Shown here: positions 1 through 8,630 of the stretch, piece by piece
Position numbering within the stretch: the stretch's first letter is position 1
How the letters are laid out: the number at the start of each line of letters is the position of its first letter
Origin: Bordetella genomosp. 7
GTDB lineage: Bacteria; Pseudomonadota; Gammaproteobacteria; Burkholderiales; Burkholderiaceae_B
NCBI RefSeq assembly: GCF_002261265.1
Contig: NZ_NEVK01000003.1
Span: 248,001-312,000 of the forward strand
Direction of reading: 5' to 3'
DNA: 64,000 nt
The notes under the pieces: model-generated
Told to the model about the DNA's origin: nothing
Seen by the model: the letters and a program-made list of their open reading frames with translations, nothing else
The model's database searches: none
Made by a program: the position numbers and the translations under genes

Positions 1-841
1 CGGGGAACGTGCGGGTGATATCCGATGCGTAGCTGTCCACTTCGCAGCCGGCATCGATCAGCACCAGGTCGCCATCGCGCAGCTCGGTGTCGCCCGCCGC
101 GTAGTGCAGTACGCACGCGTTGGCGCCCGCGGCCACGATGCAGGGATATGCCGGCGCCTGTGCGCCATGGCGCCGGAATTCATACAGCAGTTCGGCTTCC
201 AGCTCATATTCGTGCTGGCCCACCCGTGCCGCGCGCATCGCGCGTGCGTGCGCGCCCGCCGAGATACGCGCCGCCCGGCGCATGGTGGCGATCTCGCCAG
301 GCTCCTTGATCAGGCGCATCTCGGCCAGCACGGGCCGCAGATCTTGCGCGCGCGCCGGCGGCCGGCGCCGTCCGCGCCCCTGTTCCTCGGCCTGCGCCTG
401 CCAGGCCCGCAGCATGCGCTGCGCCGGCCCGCGCGCGGCAAACGGCCAGAACAGCGTGGGCTGGTCCAGCAGCAGCTCGGGCATCAGCTTGTCGAGTTCG
501 TCGATCGAGTAGGTTTCATCGAACCCGTAGCGCTCGCGCGCAGCCTCGGGCCCGCAGCGGTAGCCCTCCCATATTTCCTGCTCGGGGTGCCGGGGGCGGC
601 AGAACAGGATCGCCCGGTCGACGGGCCCCGCCACCAATACCAGCCATGCTTGCGGCTCGGCGAAGCCGGTCAGGTAAAAAAAGTTGCTGTCGTGGCGGTA
701 CGGGTATTCCGTGTCGCGATTGCGCACCGCGGCGGGCGCGGTGCCCACAACGGCCACGCCGCCGCCGGCGGCGCGCATATGGTCCAGCAAGCGGTGGCGG
801 CGCCGCGCGTAGGGCGCAATGTCGGCAGGGGAAAGGCTCAT
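1..841 (-). CDS. pepP: Xaa-Pro aminopeptidase, 3' part cut by window edge
   Basis: Reading the minus strand from the ATG at 841 gives a protein beginning MSLSPADIAPYARRR, open to the window edge (about 280 residues visible). The first half has the N-terminal aminopeptidase P domain (RHDSNFFYLTGF, then a stretch on CRPRHPEQEIWEGYR). The second half enters the pita-bread metallopeptidase domain, including EIATMRRAARIS and the first metal-ligand region DAGCEVDSYASDITRTFP. The family removes an N-terminal residue preceding proline and uses two Mn ions, so its place next to a manganese-type riboswitch is suggestive only. The C-terminal metal ligands lie outside the window. Confidence 0.93.
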   Translation of the reverse strand, partial: MSLSPADIAPYARRRHRLLDHMRAAGGGVAVVGTAPAAVRNRDTEYPYRHDSNFFYLTGFAEPQAWLVLVAGPVDRAILFCRPRHPEQEIWEGYRCGPEAARERYGFDETYSIDELDKLMPELLLDQPTLFWPFAARGPAQRMLRAWQAQAEEQGRGRRRPPARAQDLRPVLAEMRLIKEPGEIATMRRAARISAGAHARAMRAARVGQHEYELEAELLYEFRRHGAQAPAYPCIVAAGANACVLHYAAGDTELRDGDLVLIDAGCEVDSYASDITRTFP

Positions 842-930
842 CGTTGGTGGCAGCCATAAGAGTCGCCCCGCCAGCCGGGGCATGGGCTACTTTACCGCGC
901 CATGCGCCGGCGGGGCGAGCGGGCGGCTGC

Positions 931-936
931 TATAAT
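931..936 (+). promoter_or_regulatory. -10 box of the riboswitch-antiporter transcript
   Basis: A perfect TATAAT lies at 931-936. It would start transcription near 943, just before the conserved riboswitch core that begins around 950. No convincing -35 hexamer is visible 16-18 bp upstream, so the promoter may be weak or activator-dependent. The match to the expected RNA start supports it. Confidence 0.6.
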
Positions 937-945
937 CCGCGCCAC

Positions 946-1074
946 TGTCATTGGGGAGTAGCCATCCTTTGAATCCCCAAAGGAGTCAGCGTCAACAGAC
1001 TTGGCGGTTTCGTACCCCATGGCGCTGACGGCACCCGCGTCGCCGCACCGGGAAGCCAGGCGAGACCTTTGGCC
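946..1074 (+). ncRNA. yybP-ykoY-type manganese riboswitch
   Basis: The leader carries the signatures of the yybP-ykoY motif: GGGGAGTAGCC at 953-963, a hairpin built on CCTTTG and CAAAGG, the conserved GTCAACAGACTTGG around 990-1004, and the closing GGCGAGACC near 1059-1067. This RNA class binds Mn2+ in known members and switches on export or membrane metal-transport genes. Here it sits between a TATAAT box and a CaCA-type antiporter gene. Whether it acts through transcription termination or by masking the start region cannot be decided by eye. A covariance search against the Rfam yybP-ykoY model would settle the assignment. Confidence 0.85.
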
Positions 1075-1145
1075 GCGATGCGTACATGCCTGCCGGGCGA
1101 GCCGCATCGTCGCGCCATTGGTGTCTGCTCGTCCGGCTATGCATC

Positions 1146-2138
1146 ATGCTGCTCACCCTGTTTCTCTTTTTTCTGTCCGCGCTGGTCATTTACTTTGCCT
1201 GTGAGTATTTCGTCAACGGCATCGAATGGCTCGGCCACCGGATGAAATTGGGCGCCACCGCCACCGGCACCGTGCTGGCGGCGTTCGGCACCGCACTGCC
1301 CGAAAGCGCGGTCACCTTCATGGCCGTGGTCTTCGGCACGACTCCCGAGCAGAAAGATATCGGCGTGGGCGCCGCCATGGGCGGGCCCCTGGTGCTCGCC
1401 ACGCTTGCCTATGCCGTGGTGGGCTGGGCGCTGTGGCGGGGCGGCCGCAGCGCGGCCCGCATCAATGCCGACCAGCAGCGCCTGGCGCGCGACCAGGCCT
1501 GGTTCATGGGCGTGTTCGTGGTCAAGGTGGCATTGGGCTTGGTGGTGTTCGCCTGGAAACCCTGGCTGGGCCTGCTGTTCCTGGCGGTTTACGGCCTGTA
1601 CGTCAAGCGCGAGCTCGCCAATGACGAGGCCTGCCTGGACTGTGACGACATCGAACCCCTGAAACTGCGGCCGCGCGATCCGACGCCAACCACGGCCTGG
1701 GCGGCCGCCCAGACGGTGCTGGCGCTGGTGGTGATCGCGGGCGCCTCGCACGTGTTCGTGCGCCAGATCGAACTGCTGGGTATCGCCATGGGCGCCTCGC
1801 CGCACGTCGCCGCGTTGCTGCTCGCTCCGGTGGCTACCGAGCTGCCCGAAATCATGAACGCGCTGATCTGGGTGCGGCAGGGCAAGGAACGCCTGGCGCT
1901 GGCCAATATTTCGGGCGCCATGATGATCCAGGCCACGATCCCCAGCGCCCTGGGCATATTCCTGACCCCGTGGCTGCTCGATGGCCCGCTCGTGGCCGCA
2001 GGCCTGTTCACGCTGCTGTCGATCGCATTGCTGTGGCTGCGATTCCGCCGCGCGTGCATGAGCGTGCCGGTGCTGTCCACGGTGGGTGGGTTCTACGGGC
2101 TGTTCGCGGTGTACCTGGGCTGGCATTTCGTGCGTTGA
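1146..2138 (+). CDS. CaCA-family sodium/calcium (cation) antiporter
   Basis: The 330-residue protein has about ten hydrophobic segments and the two inverted alpha-repeat signatures of the Ca2+:cation antiporter superfamily: GTALPES near residue 48 and ATELPEI near residue 230. Between them lies a short charged cytoplasmic loop with an acidic stretch (NDEACLDCDDIEPLK). The start at 1146 was chosen because the protein then opens directly with a membrane segment (MLLTLFLFF); the longer upstream frame reads through the riboswitch region. Because the leader is a Mn2+-type riboswitch, the ion moved may be Mn2+ (export) rather than Ca2+; that is inference. Confidence 0.88.
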   Translation: MLLTLFLFFLSALVIYFACEYFVNGIEWLGHRMKLGATATGTVLAAFGTALPESAVTFMAVVFGTTPEQKDIGVGAAMGGPLVLATLAYAVVGWALWRGGRSAARINADQQRLARDQAWFMGVFVVKVALGLVVFAWKPWLGLLFLAVYGLYVKRELANDEACLDCDDIEPLKLRPRDPTPTTAWAAAQTVLALVVIAGASHVFVRQIELLGIAMGASPHVAALLLAPVATELPEIMNALIWVRQGKERLALANISGAMMIQATIPSALGIFLTPWLLDGPLVAAGLFTLLSIALLWLRFRRACMSVPVLSTVGGFYGLFAVYLGWHFVR

Positions 2139-2201
2139 CGGCTGTTGCGGCCGGCGGTGCGCGTCCTGCGCAACATTTGAAGCGTGCGACAGGGAAAACC
2201 C

Positions 2202-2230
2202 TTGTCGGTCATCAATAAACCGCGTAAAAT
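2202..2230 (+). promoter_or_regulatory. Sigma-70 promoter of the MgtC-tail-like gene
   Basis: TTGTCG at 2202-2207 and TAAAAT at 2225-2230 are separated by exactly 17 bp. Transcription would start near 2237 and give an untranslated leader of almost 300 nt before the gene at 2533. Confidence 0.7.
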
Positions 2231-2236
2231 CAATAC

Positions 2237-2532
2237 GTTCAAATCATACGGAGTTGCTCTGTGAATACCGATTCCGGCGACAGTAGTAGTCGATCTTGCA
2301 TCGACGTCGCTGCCTGACAGGATCCCCCGCAGAAACTCCTTCTGCCGTGTCCTGCCAGTGCAGGATGCGGTACGTGGCGGTAAGTTCTTTGCCGTCATAT
2401 TCCCGCTAATACCGCCCGAACCGTTGCTGTGCCCCACAGCCCGCGTTGCTGTGCACGATTCGTGCGCCGCCCGCGCGCCGCTGTGCCGACACGCGCATTC
2501 GCACGAGCGCTCCCCGTTTCCGGGAGGTTGCC
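2237..2532 (+). promoter_or_regulatory. Long structured leader with three perfect hairpins
   Basis: The leader holds three consecutive perfect small stem-loops: GTCGAT/ATCGAC at 2289-2305, GCAGAA/TTCTGC at 2329-2345 and CCTGC/GCAGG at 2351-2364. A direct repeat GTTGCTGTGC occurs at 2423-2432 and 2445-2454. The first hairpin lies inside a short reading frame at 2261-2317. This layout (promoter, tiny frame, tandem hairpins, gene) resembles the leaders of magnesium-transport genes in enterobacteria, where a small peptide and alternative folding sense Mg2+ or charged tRNA. I recognise no named RNA family. It could be an attenuator or a riboswitch-like element. Confidence 0.5.
2261..2317 (+). CDS. 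Putative 18-residue leader peptide
   Basis: A GTG-initiated frame encodes VNTDSGDSSSRSCIDVAA and stops at 2317. It follows a CGGAG ribosome-binding sequence at a good distance (about 2249-2253) and lies some 25 nt after the predicted transcription start. It is rich in Ser and Asp and contains no proline run. The hairpin at 2289-2305 is inside the coding part, so ribosome progress would directly alter folding. It is too short for homology evidence; the case rests on the ribosome-binding site and position. Confidence 0.4.
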   Translation: MNTDSGDSSSRSCIDVAA

Positions 2533-2859
2533 ATGCGTTTATTCGACCTGTTCATGCGCCGTGCCGGCGTGGACCGCGCCGCGCTCAACCGTCGTTCTGG
2601 CACGTCGCGACTTACCATCGAGTGCCCGCGCGATGCACTGGGGGCGGTGCGCAAGCAGATCTGCCTGGATTTCGGCGCCGCCGGCATCGATGTGGCCCAG
2701 TTCCAGGTAGACTCCGGCCGCGATGCCGATTTTGCGTCGGCCTGCATCACCGTCAATTGCCCGCCGGAATTGCGCGGCGAACTCATGTCGCAGGCACGGC
2801 GCCTGCGTGCACATCCGGCGGTACGCCACGTGCGCTTCGGGGCGTCGGCCCGCGCCTGA
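2533..2859 (+). CDS. Small ACT-like protein resembling the MgtC C-terminal domain
   Basis: The 108-residue protein (MRLFDLFMRRAG start, ribosome-binding sequence GGGAGG before 2533) has no signal peptide or membrane segment. From residue 26 on, the pattern (SRLTIECPRDALGAVRKQI, a central variable part, then CITVNCPPELRGELM and PAVRHVRF) looks like a beta-alpha-beta ACT-like fold as in the soluble tail of MgtC magnesium-stress proteins, but the MgtC membrane part is absent. The long structured leader supports a magnesium-linked role. This is pattern-based inference; a profile or structure search is needed. Confidence 0.55.
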   Translation: MRLFDLFMRRAGVDRAALNRRSGTSRLTIECPRDALGAVRKQICLDFGAAGIDVAQFQVDSGRDADFASACITVNCPPELRGELMSQARRLRAHPAVRHVRFGASARA

Positions 2860-2944
2860 CCCGGCCGGCTTCGCCCGTGCGTGGGTCAACTACAATGCCC
2901 CCACGGGCGTCGCCCGCGACTTGTCAGGTTTATCGGATTTCGGC

Positions 2945-3829
2945 ATGGATTGGCTCGGTTGGCTCACGCCGTGGGAATTCTCCCCGGCCTTGATCGCTGC
3001 CTTCGTGGCAGGCATCGTACTGTTCGTGCGTGGTCAGCGCGTGCATCGGGTCAATGGCTGGCGCCAGTTCCTGTTCTGGTCCGGCATCGTGCTGCTGTAC
3101 CTGTCCTTGCACACGCGCATCGACTATTACGCCGAGCGCATGTTCTTCATCCACCGCATCCAGCACCTGGTGTTGCACCATCTGGGGCCGCTGCTGGTCA
3201 TGGCGGCGTATCCCGGTTCGGTGATGCGCGCCGGCCTGCCCATGGCCTGGCGGATACGGTTGCGCGACTTCCTGCGCACTTCGTCCGGCCGTGCCGTGGT
3301 GGCGGTGCTGACCAATAAGTACTTCATCCCGGCGCTGTTCGTCTTCCTGGTGCTGGTGTGGCTGATTCCGTCGGTGCAGTTCTATTCCATGCTCGACTGG
3401 CGGCTCTACCGCCTGATGAACTGGTCGGTGGTGATCAGCGGCTTCCTGTACTGGAACCTCATCCTCGACCGGCGTCCCAGCCCTCCCGCCGCCATGAGTC
3501 CGGGCGGGCGGGTGCTGTCGCCCGTGCTGACCATGGCGCCGCAGATGGTGGCCGGCGCGGTCATCACTTTTACCGAATACGATATCTACCCGCTGTTCGA
3601 GCTGTGCGGGCGCGCGATTTCGATGTCTGCCCAGACTGACCAGACCATCGGCGGCCTGACCATGTGGATTCCTGCCGCAATGGTCGAAGTGTTCGGCCTG
3701 ATGGTCGCGCTGGGCACGCTGATGCGCCTGTCCAGCAAGGGGCGCCTGCGTCTCGAAGACCGCCAGGCGCTGGCCCGGGCCCGCATGCGCGAGCAGGCCG
3801 ACGCCGGCAAGCCGGCCGCCAGCCTTTAA
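2945..3829 (+). CDS. CtaG-like cytochrome c oxidase assembly membrane protein
   Basis: The 294-residue integral membrane protein (start MDWLGWLTPWEFSP) has about seven hydrophobic segments and the family's histidine-rich region HRIQHLVLHHLGP near residues 74-86. These features match the caa3-type oxidase assembly factor family (CtaG of Bacillus type, not the Cox11-type CtaG), thought to help build the copper centres of haem-copper oxidases. An upstream in-frame extension to 2723 overlaps the preceding gene and lacks a ribosome-binding site, so 2945 is preferred. No oxidase subunit genes are nearby. Confidence 0.85.
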   Translation: MDWLGWLTPWEFSPALIAAFVAGIVLFVRGQRVHRVNGWRQFLFWSGIVLLYLSLHTRIDYYAERMFFIHRIQHLVLHHLGPLLVMAAYPGSVMRAGLPMAWRIRLRDFLRTSSGRAVVAVLTNKYFIPALFVFLVLVWLIPSVQFYSMLDWRLYRLMNWSVVISGFLYWNLILDRRPSPPAAMSPGGRVLSPVLTMAPQMVAGAVITFTEYDIYPLFELCGRAISMSAQTDQTIGGLTMWIPAAMVEVFGLMVALGTLMRLSSKGRLRLEDRQALARARMREQADAGKPAASL

Positions 3830-3857
3830 TCATCTGCGGGCGCGGCCGGCCCCCGTT

Positions 3858-4694
3858 TCAGGGCTCCAGGCCGTGGTATTTGCGGCCCAGGGCCACGGTG
3901 GCCTGGAACATGCCGGCCTTGCTGCCGCAGTCGTAGCGTTGCCCCTGGTATCGATGCGCGTACACAGCGCGCGCGCTCATCAGCGCGGCGATACCGTCGG
4001 TCAGCTGGATTTCGTTGCCCGCGCCGGCCTGGGTGGCTCGCAGGAAATCGAAAATCTGCGGCTCGAGTACGTAGCGGCCCACCACCGCCAATGTGGACGG
4101 CGCCTGCTCCGGCGCCGGCTTTTCCACAATGTGCGTGACGCGCGCGGTACGCTCGTCCAGGGGCTGCGCGGCCACGATGCCATATTTGCGGGTATCTGCG
4201 CGCGGCACATCCTGTACGCCCAGCACGCTGGCGTCATGCGCATAGGCCGTGTCGATCAGCTGCTTGAGCACCGGGGTGTCTGCGTCGATCAGGTCGTCGG
4301 CCAGCAGCACCGCAAAGGGCTCGTCCCCCACGGCCGGGGCGGCGGTCAGCACGGCGTGGCCCAGGCCCAGGGGGGCCGGCTGGCGTATGTACAGGCAATT
4401 GACGTGGGCGGGCAGAATGTCGCGCACCATGGCCAGCAGTTCGTGCTTGCCTTTGCCTTCCAGGTCGGCCTCGAGTTCGGGGGCCGAGTCGAAATGGTCT
4501 TCGATGGCGCGCTTATTGCGCCCGGTGACAAAGATCAGGTCGGTGACGCCGGCCGCCACGGCCTCTTCGACGGCGTACTGGATCAGGGGCTTGTCCACCA
4601 CCGGCAGCATTTCCTTGGGCATGGCCTTGGTGGCAGGCAGAAAACGTGTGCCCATTCCGGCGACGGGGAAAACGGCTTTGCGGACTGGGCGCAT
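3858..4694 (-). CDS. galU: UTP-glucose-1-phosphate uridylyltransferase
   Basis: The 278-residue protein begins [20 protein letters not shown] and carries the nucleotide-binding signature [11 protein letters not shown] plus the downstream [15 protein letters not shown], both diagnostic of bacterial GalU. Other family marks are [18 protein letters not shown] and [10 protein letters not shown]. It makes UDP-glucose from UTP and glucose-1-phosphate for lipopolysaccharide and other glycans, in the cytoplasm. The reading frame can be extended 31 codons upstream, but ATG at 4694 matches the usual family start. It is divergent from the BepA-like gene with only 63 bp between. Confidence 0.96.
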   Translation of the reverse strand: MRPVRKAVFPVAGMGTRFLPATKAMPKEMLPVVDKPLIQYAVEEAVAAGVTDLIFVTGRNKRAIEDHFDSAPELEADLEGKGKHELLAMVRDILPAHVNCLYIRQPAPLGLGHAVLTAAPAVGDEPFAVLLADDLIDADTPVLKQLIDTAYAHDASVLGVQDVPRADTRKYGIVAAQPLDERTARVTHIVEKPAPEQAPSTLAVVGRYVLEPQIFDFLRATQAGAGNEIQLTDGIAALMSARAVYAHRYQGQRYDCGSKAGMFQATVALGRKYHGLEP

Positions 4695-4757
4695 GGGAAC
4701 CTCGCATGAAATTGGATAGACAGCCAAACTTTTTACGGCGGTCGCTATCATATTGCA

Positions 4758-6272
4758 ATGAACCGCAGGCATACGATACCCAGGCATCCCAAGTTACTTC
4801 GAGGCGCGCTGGCCGGCGCGCTGAGCGTTGCGCTGGCGCTGCCGGTCGCCCCGGCCGTGGGCCAGCCGGTGGGCCTGCCGTCCATGGGCGCGGCCTCTTC
4901 GGCCGATCTTCCTCCCGCGCTAGAGCGCCAACTGGGCGAGGCCATCATGGCCCAGGGCCGGCGTGATCCCACCTACATCAACGACCCGGAGCTCAACCAG
5001 TACCTGACCACCATGGCGCACAGACTGGCCGCGTATGCGCCAGGCGCCTTGCCCGACATCGAGGTGTTCGGGGTGCGCGATCCGGAGATCAACGCCTTTG
5101 CCATGCCGGGCGGCTTCATTGGGGTCAACAGCGGCCTGATCGTGGGCGCTTCCAGCGAATCCGAGCTCGCGGCGGTGTTGGCGCACGAGATCGGCCACGT
5201 GGCGCAGCGTCACATTGCGCGCGGCATGACGCAGCAGGCCCAGAGCGGCGTCGTCATGATGGCCAGCCTGGCAGCCGCCCTGCTGGCGGCATTGGCGGGC
5301 GGAGGCGGTAACCTCGCCGTGGGGGTGGCCGCCTTCGGGCAGGCCGCGGCCATCAACCGCCAGCTGGGCTTTTCGCGCGATGCCGAACGCGAAGCCGACC
5401 GCGCCGGTTTCCAGATGCTGACCAGGGCGGGCTATGACCCGCAAGGCATGGTGCGCATGTTCTCGCGGCTGATGAGCGCGTCGCGGCTGAACGAAGGCAT
5501 GGGGGGCGGCGCCTGGGCATCGACCCACCCTTTGTCTATTGAACGGATGTCGGATATCCAGAACCGCAGCCGCGCATTGCCTGCCGAGCGGCATGCCGAC
5601 AGCGACGACTTCTGGTACGTGCGCGCCAAGATGCGGGTCATTCAGGGCCGGGACGCGGTCAGCCTGCGCACGGCCGCGCAGCAGCTACAAGACGATGCCC
5701 GGACGCTCGCGGGCGTGCGCCAGTCCGCCGCGTACTATGGCCTGGCGCTGCAGGCGTTCCAGCGCAACAACCTCGACGAGGCGCAGCGCTACCTTGACCA
5801 GGGCAGCGCCGGGCACAGTAGCCCCTACCTGGCCCGCCTGGGCATCGACCTGGCCGCCGCCCGCAAAGACAGCGCGCGCGCGCTGGAACTGGCCGCCGCC
5901 GCCATCAAGCGTTGGCCCCAGCAGCGGGCTCTGGGCATCGCCTATGCACAGGCGCTGCAAGGCGCCGGTCGCCACGCCGAGGCCCAGGCCTACCTGCGCG
6001 ACCGCATCAAGCAGTGGGGCGACGAAGAGCCGGGCCTGTACCAGATGCTGGCCCAGAGCGAAGAGCGCAACGGCCAACCCGTCCAGGCCCGCCGCGACAT
6101 GGCGCGCTATTACGTGCTGACCGGCGCCTACGCGGCCGCAGAATCCCAGCTGCAACAGGCGCGTTCACTGTCCCGCGACTTCTACGAACAATCGCAGATC
6201 GACGTACAGATCCGCGAAGTCAAAGACAAGCTCACCGCCGAACGCGAACTGCTCGAGCGGTTCAAGAGCTAG
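4758..6272 (+). CDS. BepA-like periplasmic M48 metalloprotease with TPR domain
   Basis: The 504-residue protein has an N-terminal signal peptide (hydrophobic core [18 protein letters not shown]) and the M48 zinc motif HEIGH at residues 143-147. The third ligand region [12 protein letters not shown] lies near 212, and an alanine-rich helical C-terminal half (from about 300) looks like tetratricopeptide repeats. Length and layout match BepA/YfgC, which handles stalled outer-membrane barrel proteins together with the Bam complex. The gene ends 22 bp before the tandem repeat array. Confidence 0.9.
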   Translation: MNRRHTIPRHPKLLRGALAGALSVALALPVAPAVGQPVGLPSMGAASSADLPPALERQLGEAIMAQGRRDPTYINDPELNQYLTTMAHRLAAYAPGALPDIEVFGVRDPEINAFAMPGGFIGVNSGLIVGASSESELAAVLAHEIGHVAQRHIARGMTQQAQSGVVMMASLAAALLAALAGGGGNLAVGVAAFGQAAAINRQLGFSRDAEREADRAGFQMLTRAGYDPQGMVRMFSRLMSASRLNEGMGGGAWASTHPLSIERMSDIQNRSRALPAERHADSDDFWYVRAKMRVIQGRDAVSLRTAAQQLQDDARTLAGVRQSAAYYGLALQAFQRNNLDEAQRYLDQGSAGHSSPYLARLGIDLAAARKDSARALELAAAAIKRWPQQRALGIAYAQALQGAGRHAEAQAYLRDRIKQWGDEEPGLYQMLAQSEERNGQPVQARRDMARYYVLTGAYAAAESQLQQARSLSRDFYEQSQIDVQIREVKDKLTAERELLERFKS

Positions 6273-6294
6273 CACGGCCCTTGTCCGGCGGGAC

Positions 6295-7085
6295 GGGTGT
6301 CTGACACCTTTGGTGTCAGACACCGCACAACCCTTCCATCACAGGCACGCGGCAGCGAAAACGGGTGTCTGACACCTTTGGTGTCAGACACCGCACAACG
6401 CGCCATCACAGGCAGGCGGCAGCGAAAACGGGTGTCTGACACCTTTGGTGTCAGACACCGCACAACCCTTCCATCACAGGCACGCATCAGCGAAAACGGG
6501 TGTCTGACACCTTTGGTGTCAGACACCGCACAACGCGCCATCACAGGCAGGCGGCAGCGAAAACGGGTGTCTGACACCTTTGGTGTCAGACACCGCACAA
6601 CCTCCCCATCACAGGCACGCATCAGCGAAGACGGGTGTCTGACACCTTTGGTGTCAGACACCGCACAACGCCCCATCACAGGCAGGCGGCAGCGAAAACG
6701 GGTGTCTGACACCTTCGGTGTCAGACACCGCGCAACCCCCCATCACAGGCACGCGTCAGCGAAAACGGGTGTCTGACACCTTTGGTGTCAGACACCGCAC
6801 AACGCCCCATCACAGGCAGGCGGCAGCGAAAACGGGTGTCTGACACCTTTGGTGTCAGACACCGCACAACGCGCCATCACAGGCAGGCGGCAGCGAAGAC
6901 GGGTGTCTGACACCTTTGGTGTCAGACACCGCACAACGCGCCATCACAGGCAGGCGGCAGCGAAGACGGGTGTCTGACACCTTTGGTGTCAGACACCGCA
7001 CAACCCCCCATCACAGGCACGCGTCAGCGAAAACGGGTGTCTGACACCTTCGGTGTCAGACACCGCACAACCTCCCATCGCAGGG
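6295..7085. repeat. Twelve tandem 67-68 bp units, each with a 29-nt palindrome
   Basis: Units start at 6295, 6363, 6430, 6498, 6565, 6633, 6700, 6767, 6834, 6901, 6968 and 7035. Each opens with GGTGTCTGACACC, a three-base loop (TTT in ten copies, TTC in the seventh and twelfth) and the inverse GGTGTCAGACACC. A conserved linker of about 38 bases follows (CGCACAAC, then CCATCACAGGCA, then CAGCGAAAACG). Linkers fall into two types, GGCAGGCGGC and GGCACGCATC/GTC, which alternate in the left half to give a 135-bp dimer period. That period is divisible by three, so long open frames exist on both strands but are artefacts. The array fills the gap between two convergent genes and could act as a bidirectional terminator or a REP/BIME-like element. 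It is not a CRISPR array, because the linkers are near-identical. Confidence 0.97.
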
Positions 7086-7086
7086 C

Positions 7087-8196
7087 TTACTGCCCGGTCT
7101 CGAAGAACCGCCCCAGCCGTTGCGGCAGCCAGCCAAGGTGGGCCGGGAAAGGCCCGGTGGGAAACCCGGCATGGCCGCCCTCGGCGGGCTGGTGCAGCAG
7201 CACCTGGGGCGAACATTCGCGCGGCACCGGCAGGGCGCTGGCGGGCAGAAAGGGATCGTTGCGGGCGTTCAGCACCAGGGTGGGCACCTGGATGGTGGCC
7301 AGCAACGGCTTGCTGGATGCGCGCGTCCAGTAATCGAGCGCATTGCGGAAACCGTGCATGGGCGCGGTGTATGCGTCGTCGAACTCGCGCAGGTCGCGCG
7401 CATGCGCAATGCGCATGACGTCGATCGCGCCCGGAAAGCGCCGCGCCTTTTCGAGCACCTTGCGCTTCATCGTTTTAAGAAAGTGCGCGCTGTAAAGGCG
7501 ACGATTGATAAAGCCCTTGGACAGCGTCGTGCCGCCGGCCACCAGGTCTACGGGAACCGACACGCCGGCGCAGGCCGCCAGCCACGATACGTTGCTGCCT
7601 TGCTCGCCCAGGAACTTGAGCAGCGCATTGCCGCCCAGCGACACCCCCACCGCGTGCCAGCGCGCATGCGGAATGCGCGAGCGCACCACGTCGAGCATGA
7701 AGCCCACTTCGGTGGAGTCGCCCGAATAATAGGCCCGCGCGAGCCGGTTGGGCGCGCCCGAGCAGCCCCGGAAATGCGCGACCGCCACGATCCAGCCGCG
7801 GGCCCGGAAATGGTGCGCGATCGACTGCGCATAGCGGCTGGTGCTGCCGCCTTCCAGCCCATGCAGCAGCAGCAGGGCCGGGGTGTCCGGCGTCTGCGGT
7901 AGCGAAAGCCAGTCGGCATCGGTTATCCAGCGTGCCGCCGCTGTCTTGCCCGGCACCACCGGCGTAGCGTTGTCGATGGACTGGCCGTCGGCGCTCTTGT
8001 GGGGAAACAGCCCGGGCCCCGTCCAGTCGATGTCGATGAAGTCAGTGTCGGGCGTATCGACGCGTTCGCGCACGAAGGCAATATGGTGATGCTGCGCGAC
8101 AAAGGCGGCATAGATCGTCTGGCTATGGCGATCGGGCAGCCAGGCGGGAACGGGACAGGGGGAAGTGTCGAGTCGGGCTGTGGCCAAGCGTTCCAC
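7087..8196 (-). CDS. YheT-family alpha/beta hydrolase
   Basis: The protein (about 369 residues) contains the YheT/UPF0017 opening PAWLPDRHSQTIYAAF, the oxyanion region LLLLHGLEGG and the nucleophile elbow GVSLGGN. The likely acid and histidine of the triad are in LNARNDPFLP and EGGHAGFP. Related proteins are putative esterases of unknown substrate. The frame runs to 8289, but that part overlaps the upstream gene. GTG at 8196 or TTG at 8187 are the likely starts; neither has a strong ribosome-binding site, so the N-terminus is uncertain. It is last of a minus-strand run from ilvE. Confidence 0.85.
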   Translation of the reverse strand: MERLATARLDTSPCPVPAWLPDRHSQTIYAAFVAQHHHIAFVRERVDTPDTDFIDIDWTGPGLFPHKSADGQSIDNATPVVPGKTAAARWITDADWLSLPQTPDTPALLLLHGLEGGSTSRYAQSIAHHFRARGWIVAVAHFRGCSGAPNRLARAYYSGDSTEVGFMLDVVRSRIPHARWHAVGVSLGGNALLKFLGEQGSNVSWLAACAGVSVPVDLVAGGTTLSKGFINRRLYSAHFLKTMKRKVLEKARRFPGAIDVMRIAHARDLREFDDAYTAPMHGFRNALDYWTRASSKPLLATIQVPTLVLNARNDPFLPASALPVPRECSPQVLLHQPAEGGHAGFPTGPFPAHLGWLPQRLGRFFETGQ

Positions 8197-8201
8197 CCGC
8201 G

Positions 8202-8624
8202 TCAGTGGAGCCGGTCGGGCACGTCGTGTAAATCGAGGACCCCGGCATCGTCGGGCGCCGCCGACGCGTGGTGCACGACCATGCGCCATCCGGTTGGCCC
8301 TTTATGGAAGATGTTGGTGGCATAGCAGTTGGCGTATTGCGTGCCGCCTTGCGTGCGCACCATGACCTGTTCAACCAGCGTGTGCACCGAGCACATCATG
8401 CTCTGCATGACCAGCGGGCGCAGCGGCCGGATGTGCAATGGGCCGGCCGCCAGCTGTTGTTGCCACGATTCCTGCACCGCCAGATGGCCGACCACGCGCA
8501 GCCCGCCCGGATGGATGCAGACGACTTCTTCGTCGTCGGCCCATATCTGCATCAGGCGATCGGTATCGGCTTGCTCAAGCGCTTCGTAGAACGCTTGCTC
8601 GGCTTCTTCGGGCGTGGCGAACAT
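8202..8624 (-). CDS. SnoaL/NTF2-like fold protein
   Basis: The 140-residue protein begins MFATPEEAEQAFYEALEQAD and has the pattern of small NTF2-like proteins: helical N-terminus, DTDRLMQIWADDEEVVCIHPGG, and the C-terminal strand GWRMVVHHAS. Homologues annotated as DUF4440 or SnoaL-like bind small molecules or act as putative polyketide-cyclase-type enzymes, and no specific function is clear. It is packed 6 bp after the zinc-finger gene and nearly overlaps the YheT gene, so it is probably in one operon with ilvE. Confidence 0.8.
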   Translation of the reverse strand: MFATPEEAEQAFYEALEQADTDRLMQIWADDEEVVCIHPGGLRVVGHLAVQESWQQQLAAGPLHIRPLRPLVMQSMMCSVHTLVEQVMVRTQGGTQYANCYATNIFHKGPTGWRMVVHHASAAPDDAGVLDLHDVPDRLH

Positions 8625-8630
8625 GGCGCG

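Noticed and set aside
6269-6776. Long open frames on both strands across the tandem array (about 150 codons each)
   Set aside because: They arise because the 135-bp dimer period is divisible by three. They lack ribosome-binding sites, are repetitive translations and are not expected to be genes.
6295-7085. CRISPR array
   Set aside because: The linkers are near-identical in two types rather than unique spacers, units are direct tandem copies, and no cas genes are in the window.
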